Under the pieces are notes generated by a model that searched no databases, was not told the origin of the DNA, and saw only the letters and a list, made by a program, of their open reading frames with translations. A stretch of 49,451 nucleotides of DNA, taken from assembly GCA_027576995.1 (NCBI GenBank), contig JANBQC010000160.1, forward strand, positions 1 through 49,451, in the 5' to 3' direction. Positions within the stretch are counted from its first letter, which is position 1; each line of letters starts with the position of its first letter. This stretch comes from Dimargaris cristalligena. Lineage: Eukaryota; Kickxellomycota; Dimargaritomycetes; Dimargaritales; Dimargaritaceae. The position numbers and the translations under genes are program-made. Of this stretch, positions 1 through 10,200 are shown piece by piece.

Positions 1-160
1 GAATTAAAAATATAGTATAGATGAAATGAAAGTATGCGAACAACTGGTAGGATAATCAGTGATGGAAATACTGATATTGCTTGTTCAAATAGACGGGCTG
101 TGGGGGCTTGTTGGGTCGATTCCGTTTTCGCTTACCGAGAATGAAGACTGGCCGACTTTT

Positions 161-595
161 TCACTTGTTACGAACGCCCGGATAATTAGCACCAACGAAT
201 GGTCGGGGATTTTTTTGAGATTTCGTAGTGGAGGTGAGAGGGGTTGTGGTTTTCTTTGCGCTTGCGCTTGTCCAACGCGGAATGCCTGATTTTGAGGAAT
301 CCGCGGCATTCTTTTTGGCAGGGGCGTTGAGATCGGATAATTTATTGCTGTTGGGTTTTTGGGCGTTAAATTTGGCGGCAGACTTATTACTTACAGCTTC
401 GACATCAGAATTATAGTAGGAGTTGGGCTTCTCATTAGCTGGCTCACGACGGAAAAGTTGAGGCAAAGTAGCATCCGAGGACAGCGAGCGGCGGCCCAAC
501 TGGCCAAAGATATGGGGTGTGGTGAGAGTGGCACCATGGCTGTACGCGACCATGGTGGTCAAGGCAAAGGTAAACGCGAGAGTCGGAAAGTGCAT
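161..595 (-). CDS. Small secreted protein, lineage-specific (144 aa)
   Basis: The ATG at 595 opens a 144-residue frame ending in TGA at 161-163. Residues 1-21 form a typical signal peptide: a short N-terminus, a hydrophobic core and a small-residue stretch near Ser-His-Gly. The mature part is polar and rich in Lys, Ser, Thr, Ala and Asn. It carries two early Arg-Arg sites (in LGRRS and FRREP) that could be Kex2-type processing sites; that is inference. The frame stays open 35 codons upstream of this ATG, but those residues would bury the signal peptide, so the inner ATG is preferred. A TATA-like run (TTATAAATA on the minus strand) lies near 775-785. I recognise no family. It has the same architecture as the small proteins at 14932-15207 and 24621-24797. 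A chance ORF cannot be excluded. Confidence 0.5.
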   Translation of the reverse strand: MHFPTLAFTFALTTMVAYSHGATLTTPHIFGQLGRRSLSSDATLPQLFRREPANEKPNSYYNSDVEAVSNKSAAKFNAQKPNSNKLSDLNAPAKKNAADSSKSGIPRWTSASAKKTTTPLTSTTKSQKNPRPFVGANYPGVRNK

Positions 596-2865
596 GGTGG
601 TAAATAGGATGGTCAGAAGGAGGGTGGGGGTTACAATGGTCGTGACTTTAGTAGCCAATAGAAGGTGAAAAATAGGCGGAAATGTCCGGGGAAATGGCAA
701 TGGCGATGCAGATGAAGGAAAGATAAAAGGGGCTTGAAGCTGATGAATATCTGGGAAAGGGCAGCACGGAGTAGGTATTTATAAGTTGGGTTTGAATAGT
801 CGTCGCTCGTTCCAGAATACTAGGATGCCACCGCTGCCAGTAATGAGCCAATGTTTGATTCCGGTGGGTTGAGACCAATTGCATATCTCCTGGGAGCTTG
901 CCCTCCAGACGCTCGAGATGGGCGCCAATTTCCCGGGCTGCTGTTTCACGGACATCATTTCCGTTGCCGCTATCCTGTCTCAGCTGCTTTTTCGTCTCTC
1001 GGCACACATATGCTACCGATATATTGGTCTATTCTGCACCAATATTCAACATGTAATTTCTTTCGTGGCGACTCTTTCTACTCGGTAGGTAATAATCAGC
1101 TATTGCTTTAATCTATTAGAGAACAAAGCGTCAGAATCGCCTCCACTGTTGGGAATCCACCCGGCATCTGTTGCGAAGTACACTAGTATATCACAGTCGA
1201 GTAGTCGTCGACGAGTGCAGGATAACCTCACCGTGTTCATTTCACAGAGTAATATTACTATGAAACCCCGCTGCTCCGTTTGCCCTCCTTCACACAGCCC
1301 CGTTAGACCTAAGAGACAAAGACAGTAATGGGCCAACCGGCCGATTGGTACTGGGTTGTTCCAACGATCCTTGCTTTACGATTTCCTGAGCATTCCTTCT
1401 CGTCTACAGGGGGGTGTCGTGTAAGAAGCTGGTCTATTAGCCCACCTTTACAGTTAAATTTTTCTTTGTGTAAGTACGACCGCGTATCGATATCGATCAA
1501 CCGACTGTGAGTATGAGGATAGGCTACGCAAATGACCCGAGAGTATAGAATGAGCGGCCCATTGGGCTGATCGGCGTCTTCCATGGCCCATAGATTGGAT
1601 TTCCTCGTCTTGATTATATAACGCCTTTCTTCGACTCCCAACGCATACCTCCATTACACTTACTTCCAATGACCAGCCTACATGGCGAGGGTGAATACCG
1701 ATCCATTTTCTAGATCATCGCCCAGGCGGCTAAACTTCTACGATGCCTTTTTATCTTCGAATTGCCGCCCCCTACTAGACCTGGGCTTCAAAGCACAGCC
1801 CAAACAGGCTTACTCCCCTAATTCCACGCCGTTTTGCCGTTCCGCCCCATCCACTGTACGTTAAAATACCCGACACCCTCGCCCCACCCTTCACTTCGGC
1901 TATTGCTGCGCCCGTTGGCCATATTATTCCATAGCATCTCTACCCTACTAAATATGAGGTTTATCCTACCCATACGTAGATTGTGAAGGTAATAAATATC
2001 GGGATACAGAGAGCACTGGTGACAGTGCACCTTTGAGACTTTCAGACCCACAGCAAACTGGCTGGACTGGGGGATAAACGGCACACTACCTTATTATCGG
2101 GTATATCCGGCCACCCCTTTAGAGGGGTATTGCATGGGGTCAGTTCATTAATGAAGATGCAACCAAATGTACTTGATATATACGAACTTATAGGAAATTC
2201 AGGACAGTGATCTATTTTACTGGTGGCTGGTGATGGGGTGGAAATACAGTCATGGAGTAACAGGGCTTCTGAATTGCACACATGTGCCGCTGCTGGTGCA
2301 GTTAGGTGAAGAAATAGTGGAATGATTGAATGTTATTAATTGTAAATATGAGGATTGGCTGTGGAAGTGCCGTATACTAGCAGTCTAAGAAACAGGGGCA
2401 ATTCCAGAGGTAGTAAATTAGTAAAACCTCGGGTCCAATGTACACTACAGTGCATTAATCTGACCATTTGTGATTGGGTTATTGGTTATGAGCATGGCCG
2501 GGGCCTTACTGATTAATGGGGTGGTGACTGGTGAAGCCATGCCCTGCCCCAACATAATAACAGAACTATTGTATATTAATACAGACTAAACATCCCTGTG
2601 ACCACAAGATTGCTGCTTTAACTGCACTTGCCCACCAGCCAGACTCACTATTTATGTGTTTATTCTCTCTATTCCAGATTTTCTTTTGATGGCTCTATAT
2701 TATACACTGCTTAGTTTGGGTATCAGAAGCTGGTCAAGTACTAGCTATGAGGGTACCACCTATTCTTATATGATATGTATATGTATATCTATCTTAGCCT
2801 TGCCTTTTTTCTGCAATATAATTTTCACTAGTGATATTAAATCTATAGGATATAATACTCTTTAT
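596..2865. other. Intergenic, no confident gene
   Basis: No confident gene was found in this stretch of about 2.3 kb. The only protein-like segment is a minus-strand frame at about 780-1028. It is charged and helix-like (Arg, Glu, Lys, Gln-rich) with no start codon. It could be an exon or a gene relic. Other frames break often and show no family resemblance. The composition becomes clearly AT-rich from about 2300 onward, leading into the repeat block. Confidence 0.5.
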
Positions 2866-3470
2866 AACCCAGGTTAACTACTCTTAGTCTGTCAAGAGTC
2901 TTGAATATAGGCTTCTAACAGTAGGCTTGGCTAAGTAGGCCACTAGCATTAGGTAAGGGCATAGTACTAACTAATAAATGCATAAGTAAGATTATATACA
3001 AGGGTTATATATAGTGGGTACACTTACTAGTTAGTATAAGGGAGAGTGAGTATATAGAGTTTATTGGCGTTAACCAAGGGGTAAGAATAAGCTAAGGAAT
3101 CTAACCAGTCCCAATGGGGCCTAGTTATATATATATAGGGATAACTCCAGAGTGAGGCCCTAAGGGGTGGATACTACTAAGTCTAAGGTATAAATAAATG
3201 GGCCAAATAGATGGCCCCAGGTATCTGGAAGACTCTGATGGGAGCTGGAAGAGTCTTAGGATCAATACTTGAGTAATTAGTGTGAATAGGTAGAGTCCAG
3301 AAGGGGAAGGGTTAGATGATAAGGGATAATCCTATAGTACCAGGGGTGACTATGGGAAGTTTAATATAGTACTACAAGGCCTAATATAATCAGACACTAA
3401 GTTGGCCAGATTAAGGAGGATTAGATAGTCCAATAAGGCTATATTTTATTATAGGAAATGTCCTACTGGG
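2866..3470 (-). repeat. AT-rich dispersed repeat, copy 1 (inverted)
   Basis: Read on the minus strand, this segment aligns end to end with copies 2 and 3. Shared landmarks, in order, are GACTATCTAATCCTCC, a TTGATCC-AAGACTCTTCC block, CTTAGTAGTATCC, an ATATATATA run, TTAGCTTATTCTTACC, and the terminal GACTAAGAGTAGTTAACC. No coding capacity is visible. The copies differ mostly by transitions and are rich in TA, as expected for an old, decayed transposon family. Boundaries are approximate, to about 20 bases. Confidence 0.75.
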
Positions 3471-3624
3471 GATTATTATATATTAGTAATAGGCCAAAAG
3501 ATAATGCACTAATGATTATTTTAGGATTTCCATACCCCATTAAATAACAGGGGCCAAATACCTATTTCTAATCACTAGTTATCCCTAGAGGAACTTAAAT
3601 ATATCAGAAATTGGAATCTAGTAA

Positions 3625-4222
3625 ATTATTTCAGCTAGTTATCAGACTATCTAATCCTCCTTAATCTAGACACCTTAGTATCCACCCCCATGAGGTCTTA
3701 TAGTACTATATTAGCTTTCCTATGGTTACCCCCAGTACTAAGGAATTATCCTATATTATTTAACCCTTCCCCTTCTGGGCTCTGCCCCTTTACAGTAATC
3801 ACTTAAGTACTGATCCAAAGACTCTTTCAGTTACCCTCAAAATCTTCTAGACACCTACAGCCATCTGGTTAGTCTAATTATCTATTCTATAATCTTAGTA
3901 GTATTCTTCCCTTAGGACCTTACTCTAGTGTTGTCCTTACATATATATTACTAGGCCCCACTGGGATTAGTTAGATTCATTAGCTTATTCTTACCCCTTA
4001 GTTTACTCCAATATACTCTATATATGCTTACTCCCCCTGTACTGACTAGAAAATATGCCTACTATATATCCCTTATATATTAGTATACTTAGCCTATATT
4101 AGTTATTACTCATATCACATACCTGATACTAGTAGCCCACTTAGCTGAACCTAAGCCCTACCTACTACTAGAAGCCTATCATCAGGACTCTTGATGGACT
4201 TAGAGTAGTTAACCTGAGTGAT
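3625..4222 (+). repeat. AT-rich dispersed repeat, copy 2
   Basis: This is the same family as copy 1 but in the opposite orientation, so copies 1 and 2 form a large imperfect inverted repeat around a spacer of about 150 bp. It contains the uninterrupted target sequences of both elements that split copy 3: TACTGATCCAAAGAC, and the CTTCCCTTAGGACC region. It therefore serves as the empty-site reference. No ORF of note. Confidence 0.75.
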
Positions 4223-4571
4223 AGATGGCAATAAATTACTATATAGGGAAATAAGGAGAAAATTTTATAATAATTTTATATACTACTCTTAGTAACATCT
4301 AGAACCCTTACTGCAGCAGAGGTCTACAGTAACCTATGTCTAGCTGTAAGCCACAACCCCTTTCCTTAGTAATTTCCTAATATATTAAGAACTTTGTTGG
4401 ACCATCTAATCTACCTTAATCTAGACATATTTGTATCTACCCCTATTAGGCCTTATGGCACCATATTAACCTTCCTATGACTACACCCAGTACTATGGGA
4501 TCACCCTATACCATATAATTATTCCCCTTCCAGACTCTGCCTCTTCACACCAATTACTCAGGTGTTGATCC

Positions 4572-4919
4572 TATCAATGCCAAACTGACTATGGCACTGG
4601 CAATGGACTAAGGAGAACAAGGTGACACACATACAGCTAGGGTGGAACCCCCTCCATTTGGGAATGACCCCCCCTAGAGGAGAACCTGACATTACTGTGA
4701 CCACAATATCCTGACTTGGCCTATGTATATTCTCCAATATAAAAAGGAAGGAATAGTCTGCTAAGGCAGAGCTCCTTAGATAACTATCAACCCCACTCAC
4801 TTATTAATTATCCAATCACCAGTATCTTCATTACCACTTATTTACTTTATCCATATAATAAATCTATGTTATTTAAACCACCATAGCTATAGTCCACTCA
4901 TAAAATTTACTGCTTAACA
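4572..4919 (+). mobile_element. Probable solo LTR inserted in repeat copy 3
   Basis: This 348-bp segment is absent from copies 1 and 2 at the matching site. It is flanked by the direct repeat ATCC (4568-4571 and 4920-4923), which may be a 5-bp duplication with one mismatch (GATCC/AATCC). Its ends, TATCAA and TTAACA, are near-inverted and fit TG...CA ends after one transition. A TATA-like AATATAAAAAGG at 4736-4747 sits at a plausible LTR promoter position. No internal retrotransposon sequence remains. A MITE is an alternative. Confidence 0.5.
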
Positions 4920-5022
4920 ATCCAAAGACTCTTCTGGTTACCTTTAGAGTCTTCCAGGTCCTTAATGGCTGTCCAATTGGCCTATTTTACCTTACCCTAG
5001 TCTTAGTAGTAACCTCCCCCCA

Positions 5023-5389
5023 TGTCATGACTGGTTAATTCGAACTACAAGAATAACCAGCCATATAAGTAAAAAACCCATACCAATAAATGGGTAAAAT
5101 TAATATTTAACATTATAGAAATATATACCCACTATCCTACTATGTTTTATTCCCATTGTTTTATTCCCCCTATTATCTAGTTACTGGTTTGTATTTATTA
5201 GTCATCATCATTCTTCCCCTGCCCCTGGAGTTTGGATATAACCCTAACCATTCCCCCACAGCTTGCTCTTTAGCTTACAACTTCTCTTTTGTTTTGCCTT
5301 TCTGGTATCTAGTCTAATAAACCTATTTCCATCCTTTGAAGTCCTGACCATCTTATGGTACCTGGTCTTATTTCTAGCCTGTCATAACA
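5023..5389. mobile_element. Solo LTR of an LTR retrotransposon, with 5-bp TSD
   Basis: This 367-bp insertion into repeat copy 3 begins TGTCATGACTGG and ends CCTGTCATAACA. The two ends are imperfect inverted repeats (10 of 12 match) with canonical TG...CA termini. It is flanked by a perfect 5-bp target site duplication CCCCA at 5018-5022 and 5390-5394. The undisrupted site is visible in copies 1 and 2. No gag/pol or second LTR lies nearby, so it is a solo LTR left by recombination. The orientation of the parent element is unknown. Confidence 0.85.
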
Positions 5390-5705
5390 CCCCAGGACCT
5401 CCCTCTGGAGTTGTCCCTGCATATATATAACCATGCCCCATTAGGACTAGTTTGACTCTTCAGCTTATTCTTACCTTCTGGTTTACCCTAATAATCCTTA
5501 TATATACTCACTCTCCTTATATCTGACTAGTAAGTGTACTTACTGCACATCCCTTACCTGTACCTGCATTTGTAGCCTTTATTTGTTAATGCCATACCCC
5601 TACCTAATGCTAGTAACCCACTTGGATGTGTCTGAGCCCTGTTTACCATTAGAAGCCTATCCTCAGGACTCTTAATAGACTAAGAGTGGTTAACCCAGGT
5701 GATAA

Positions 5706-7222
5706 GAAAAAAACTCGGCTTTTATAGGGTACTAATACAGCATATTCAATTCCTAGTCAGGATTTGGCAGCAATATGATACCCATAGACAGGTGTACACC
5801 AATCAGTTGGACAGCGACTATTGCCCAGAGGATGTTTGGGCAACCAGGAGCAATTGATAAAGCCTAGTATTAAAAATCTAATATCAATCCAATATGTGTG
5901 TGCACCTGGCAATACAATTTGAAAAGTGGGTATATAATCGTAGCTTTACCGGGGCGGCTGGAGTAATGGCCGGGTTGTCCCCGGCATCTGGATTGGTCCC
6001 TCTCGGGGGCTTGATTGAGGGATAATCAATCTCAGCCACCAAAGTCCGAACACAAAGGCCGAGAGACAGTTCGTTAACTCCTAAAATTCGAGAGCACTCT
6101 GCGGAATTTGGATGAATTGGGCGTGATCTATGATCGGCCCAGTGGGGACACATTTATATAAAATTGATGCGCCATTGGCCAACGTACAACTATCGCCTCC
6201 CTCCCCCAAAAAAATTAGGCTTTGTGCGGTCTTCAGTAAGTCCACCATCGGTGAGGTTAGCAGGTTCTGAAGATATAGATGTTGTAGTGGCAGCCAGGCC
6301 GGGTGCGGGATGGAGCTTAGACGTACTTGGGCTGGGTGGAATGGATGAAGAGTCATTGCCGGGCATAGAGGTAGAAATTGGTTCGAAAAATAAAAGAGCC
6401 GTTATAGCCTAACAAAGTGAGAATTTAAACAATACGAGATAAACCGAACGGATATTTGAGTACTTCAATACAGGCCAAGGGTAAGAAATTCGAATGCTCT
6501 GGAATTATCGGGTCTAGCTCTAGCCAAGCCCATTTGTACAAAAGGTGCCCTAAAATCGCGTATGTATAGCAAGTAAGTTGGCCTAATAACACGGCAATGT
6601 AACTGTCTATTACTGGGGGGTTCGAGTGAAGGGAAGCGAACATATTGTTAAGGAGGTTGATTTTTTTATTACTCAATATATAAATAGAGGTGGATCCATA
6701 ATAATACCTGATAGATTAGTTAAACCCGTTGACATTTGCAATTGTCAAGCTGATGGTAGATAAAAATAACTTATTATTTCTGTCAGATAATATAAGGAAT
6801 ACGGGAGAGATTCAACCAGGCTGCATAATGAAAAATCCGTTGGATAGGAAAAATGACACCGGTTGCAAATAAATCACCCGCCTATGATCCCGTACATATT
6901 ATCCGAAACCTTATACAATTGTGCTGAATATTCCCCATATACTGGGATTGTTACTATATACTCGATTAGCTATCGATGAGTTGAAAACCCTATATGACAA
7001 TCTTAAATATAGTTGTGGCCATTTTCACTCAACCGGCTAATCGTACAATCAGCAGGACAGTAGTGCATCTTGGAAAAAATATTTTAATGGCGATATACGT
7101 TTACTGCATGTCTAAAAAATTATCGAGAAACTATAAAGGGGAGATTCAGGCCAAGTTGGGACGGGGAAGAGGGTAAATTTTACAATATAAAAAATGAATA
7201 ATAGACAGTAGCCAAGAGCGCG
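5706..7222. other. Intergenic with a possible coding relic
   Basis: No confident gene. Between about 5940 and 6390 the GC content rises locally. Minus-strand frames become Ser/Thr/Pro-rich, for example an open frame from an ATG at 6362 running about 55 codons, and a second Pro/Ala-rich stretch at about 5945-6040. They are in different frames, separated by stops, with no clear splice solution. The rest of the stretch is AT-rich with short ORFs only. Confidence 0.4.
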
Positions 7223-10200
7223 TTAATTACGAGCAATAGCTTGTTCCATCAAAATCTGTATTCTCCGGACCCGCTCCGAGTCGCCATAGGCCCCGTACGC
7301 TCGAATGAGAGATACAAAAGGCCGTTGGTCAATGCTAAGGATAAAAGTCCGGGACAAGTGCAGCGGGCTGTCCCGGGGGGCGACTTCTGGTATGTAGATA
7401 TTTTGGAGTAAGTGGCACAGTAGCGCCAGGGCCACGGAACGAAATGGGTCGGGGTCCAGGTCTGGACGTAGGAGAACAAAAGGTCGCGCTGGGTTCAAGA
7501 GGTCCGAAGTAAGTGGCGGTAGGGGTGAGCCGGTTTGGAATTGTGTCGAAAATTGCTCCGAAGTCGGCTGAATCACTTCAGCAGATACTTCATCATCGGT
7601 AATTTCCGTGGATTGATCGGGTGGGGCGGCCGCTGAAGTTTGCCGAATCAACTGATCAATGGTCCGGGAAACGGGTGATACCGCGCCCATTTGATAGGCC
7701 TGGGGGTTAAGGGGGTCCGGACCCGTGGATGAAATGGCGGCCGGGGCCGAATAAACGGGGGCAATATCCCGGTGGCGGGTCAGATAGTGATCAATGGCCC
7801 AGGTATACATAAAGATGGACATGTAGCGCGAGGGTCGGGGCAGATGGGTGGCCAATGGAGGCACCGTCCCCAAGGCCCGCGGCTCAAACCGGTTAAGTGC
7901 GGCCACGTGGGCCAAGTTGGAAATCGGGGGAGTTTCATCGTTCGGGGAATTATCCCGTTCCCATCGACTCACAAAGGTGGCATACTCCTGCCGCCGTCGC
8001 TCAAGCTCCGACGAGGATCGGCGCACCCCCGAGCGAGGTGCTGCAGGACCACCGATATCGCCGGATGCGGCTGGGCTGGCGACACCTTCTGTAAGGTAGG
8101 GATCAGTGCAGTTGGAGGGAGGAAGTGAAGGCAGGTCCACGTTGCCTTGGCCCATACACGCGGTAAAAGCCGACCATGTCCAGGGGGTATCCATCACTCG
8201 GTGGGTGGCTAACCAGGTCTCGTCATGTCCAGGGAATACGAGTAAGCAGCCGGGGGGAGATGCGCCCGATGGGATTCCTTTGGGATTGAGACCCCGTAGG
8301 TCCACCTCGGCAACCTGGGATAGGGGCGACCAACCTTCATACCACACTGCTAGATCGAGGAGTCTGCGAAGCGACACGTACCGATTCTGGTGTGCATAAT
8401 ACATCAAAAAGCTGTTCACTTGGAAGGCCTCGACTATACTATTGGGTTCGTTGAAGTCATCCGTCAAGTATAGTGCACTAGACTCAGAGTCCCGGTCCAA
8501 TGAAGAGGAATCAGTGGGTACGTTTGGTTTCGAAGCCTGTGAGCTGTGGGTAACGTACGCCTGATTAAACGCCTGCCAGCTAGTCCAGGCCCGCCCTAAG
8601 TCCCCCTGCATAATAAAGTGGCGGAAGAATACGGAAAAGAGCGCGGGCGGGTACCGGGTATAGCCAGCAGCCCGGATTTGTTGAAGAAGATCCCGGAGAC
8701 GCTGGGCATTGCCGGATTCCTGGTACAGCTTAGCCAGTAGAGTATAGGTTTGGTCATTCGGGGTAATGGAAGTGTCGGCGATGCTGGCTGGCTGAGTTTC
8801 GGCCGGAAAATCGTCAGTCTGCGAAGCGAAGCGTACCCACCGACGGACCAGGTTCTCGGCCAGATCATACCGTTCCAAGTGAATAAACGCCCGAAGGATC
8901 CGGTTGAAAATCGGGGTGGTTAACACTTCCGACAACCGGACTTGGGCCTGGTCATAAGGCGATGAGGTATACATAGAATAATACGGGGCCGGGGCCGCTT
9001 GGCGGCGGGGCTCCGCTTCGTCCTCCTTTACTTCTCGCTGAAACATTTGGATTGAACTAATGTCTTGGATGATCTGCTGCATTTTATCGTAGACCACTTG
9101 TCCTTCCGCAAACTGGGCTACGGCCTTTAGAAGCTGACGGAACGTCAAACCCTGGGGGACGATTTCGGCCTCCCGCATATCCTCGTAATAGTTGAAGGCC
9201 GCCTCGGGGTCGTTGCTCTGCAGCGCAAAATCGATCATAATGGTATAGATGTACCGGCTGACGGGTATATCGCGGGCCCTTAGTTCTTGGAAGGTCCAAT
9301 TGATGCCCGCCCGATCTTCCACTGCAGTATACCCGCGAAGGAGAATAGTCAGGTGGTGTTCCGTCGGGGTTAGTCGGGCTTGGATCAAACGTTCGTATAG
9401 GATTCGGCATTCGGACATGCGCTGCTCGATGGCCAGGGCTTTCATGACCTGCTCGAGATCAGTGGCCCGGGGCCCTAGCTCGCCTCGGCAACCGGGTTCG
9501 GCAACGTCGGTACTAGGTGGGATTTGGGCGATCAGTACCTGGTGGGTGAATATGACCAAAGTCGTCAAGGCATCGGGGTTCTGATTGAGGGGCCATAGGA
9601 AAAAGTCCTTAATACAGTTGTAGACGTTGCGGGGGATCGGGCCCGACGGAATGCGGGCCAGGGGAGGCTGCAGTACGCGTAAATAAGGTGCGCTTAACTT
9701 GCGTAGGGCCCGCATATTGGCCGGCGAAATGGCGATCTGGGGTAGTTTAAACTGGCGGGGAATGGAGCAGTAAAAGCTGTAGCCAACCGCTAAATAGGCC
9801 GGCAGATAGACCTCCCAGGGAACGGGGTGCCGGGAAGCGTAGTCTAAAAAGCCCATTAGGGCTGTTAGGTCGGTTGGGGCCAAAGGGTGCACTGGCGGAT
9901 GTGACCGGTCATCGTAGAATACGGCACCTAAGTTGAGCAAATTGAGATTAGGTCCCAATTGGTGGGCAAGCATGACGGACAATAATCGACCAGGATTATC
10001 GTAAATATTGGCCCAAACACGGAACACTGTGTGATGCACAAGAGGGGCCAGGTTAGCATGGGCCAGTAGGTCACGGACCAGAGTAGTTGCTAGGTGGGGG
10101 TAAGAGGGGGGCTGGAGGTCACCCGGCAAAGACAAAGGTGAAGGTATTGAAGATTTCAGTCCCACCACGGTGGTTGGTCGATCACGCCTAGAGAGACGCT

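Larger units (their letters stand above)
4375..5705 (+). repeat. AT-rich dispersed repeat, copy 3, split by two insertions
   Basis: Homology to copy 2 runs over three segments, about 4375-4571, 4920-5022 and 5390-5705. These are separated by the insertions at 4572-4919 and 5023-5389. The outer end again carries GACTAAGAGTGGTTAACC. Removing the two insertions restores a continuous element of about 600 bp collinear with copies 1 and 2. The repeat is therefore older than the insertions. Confidence 0.75.
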
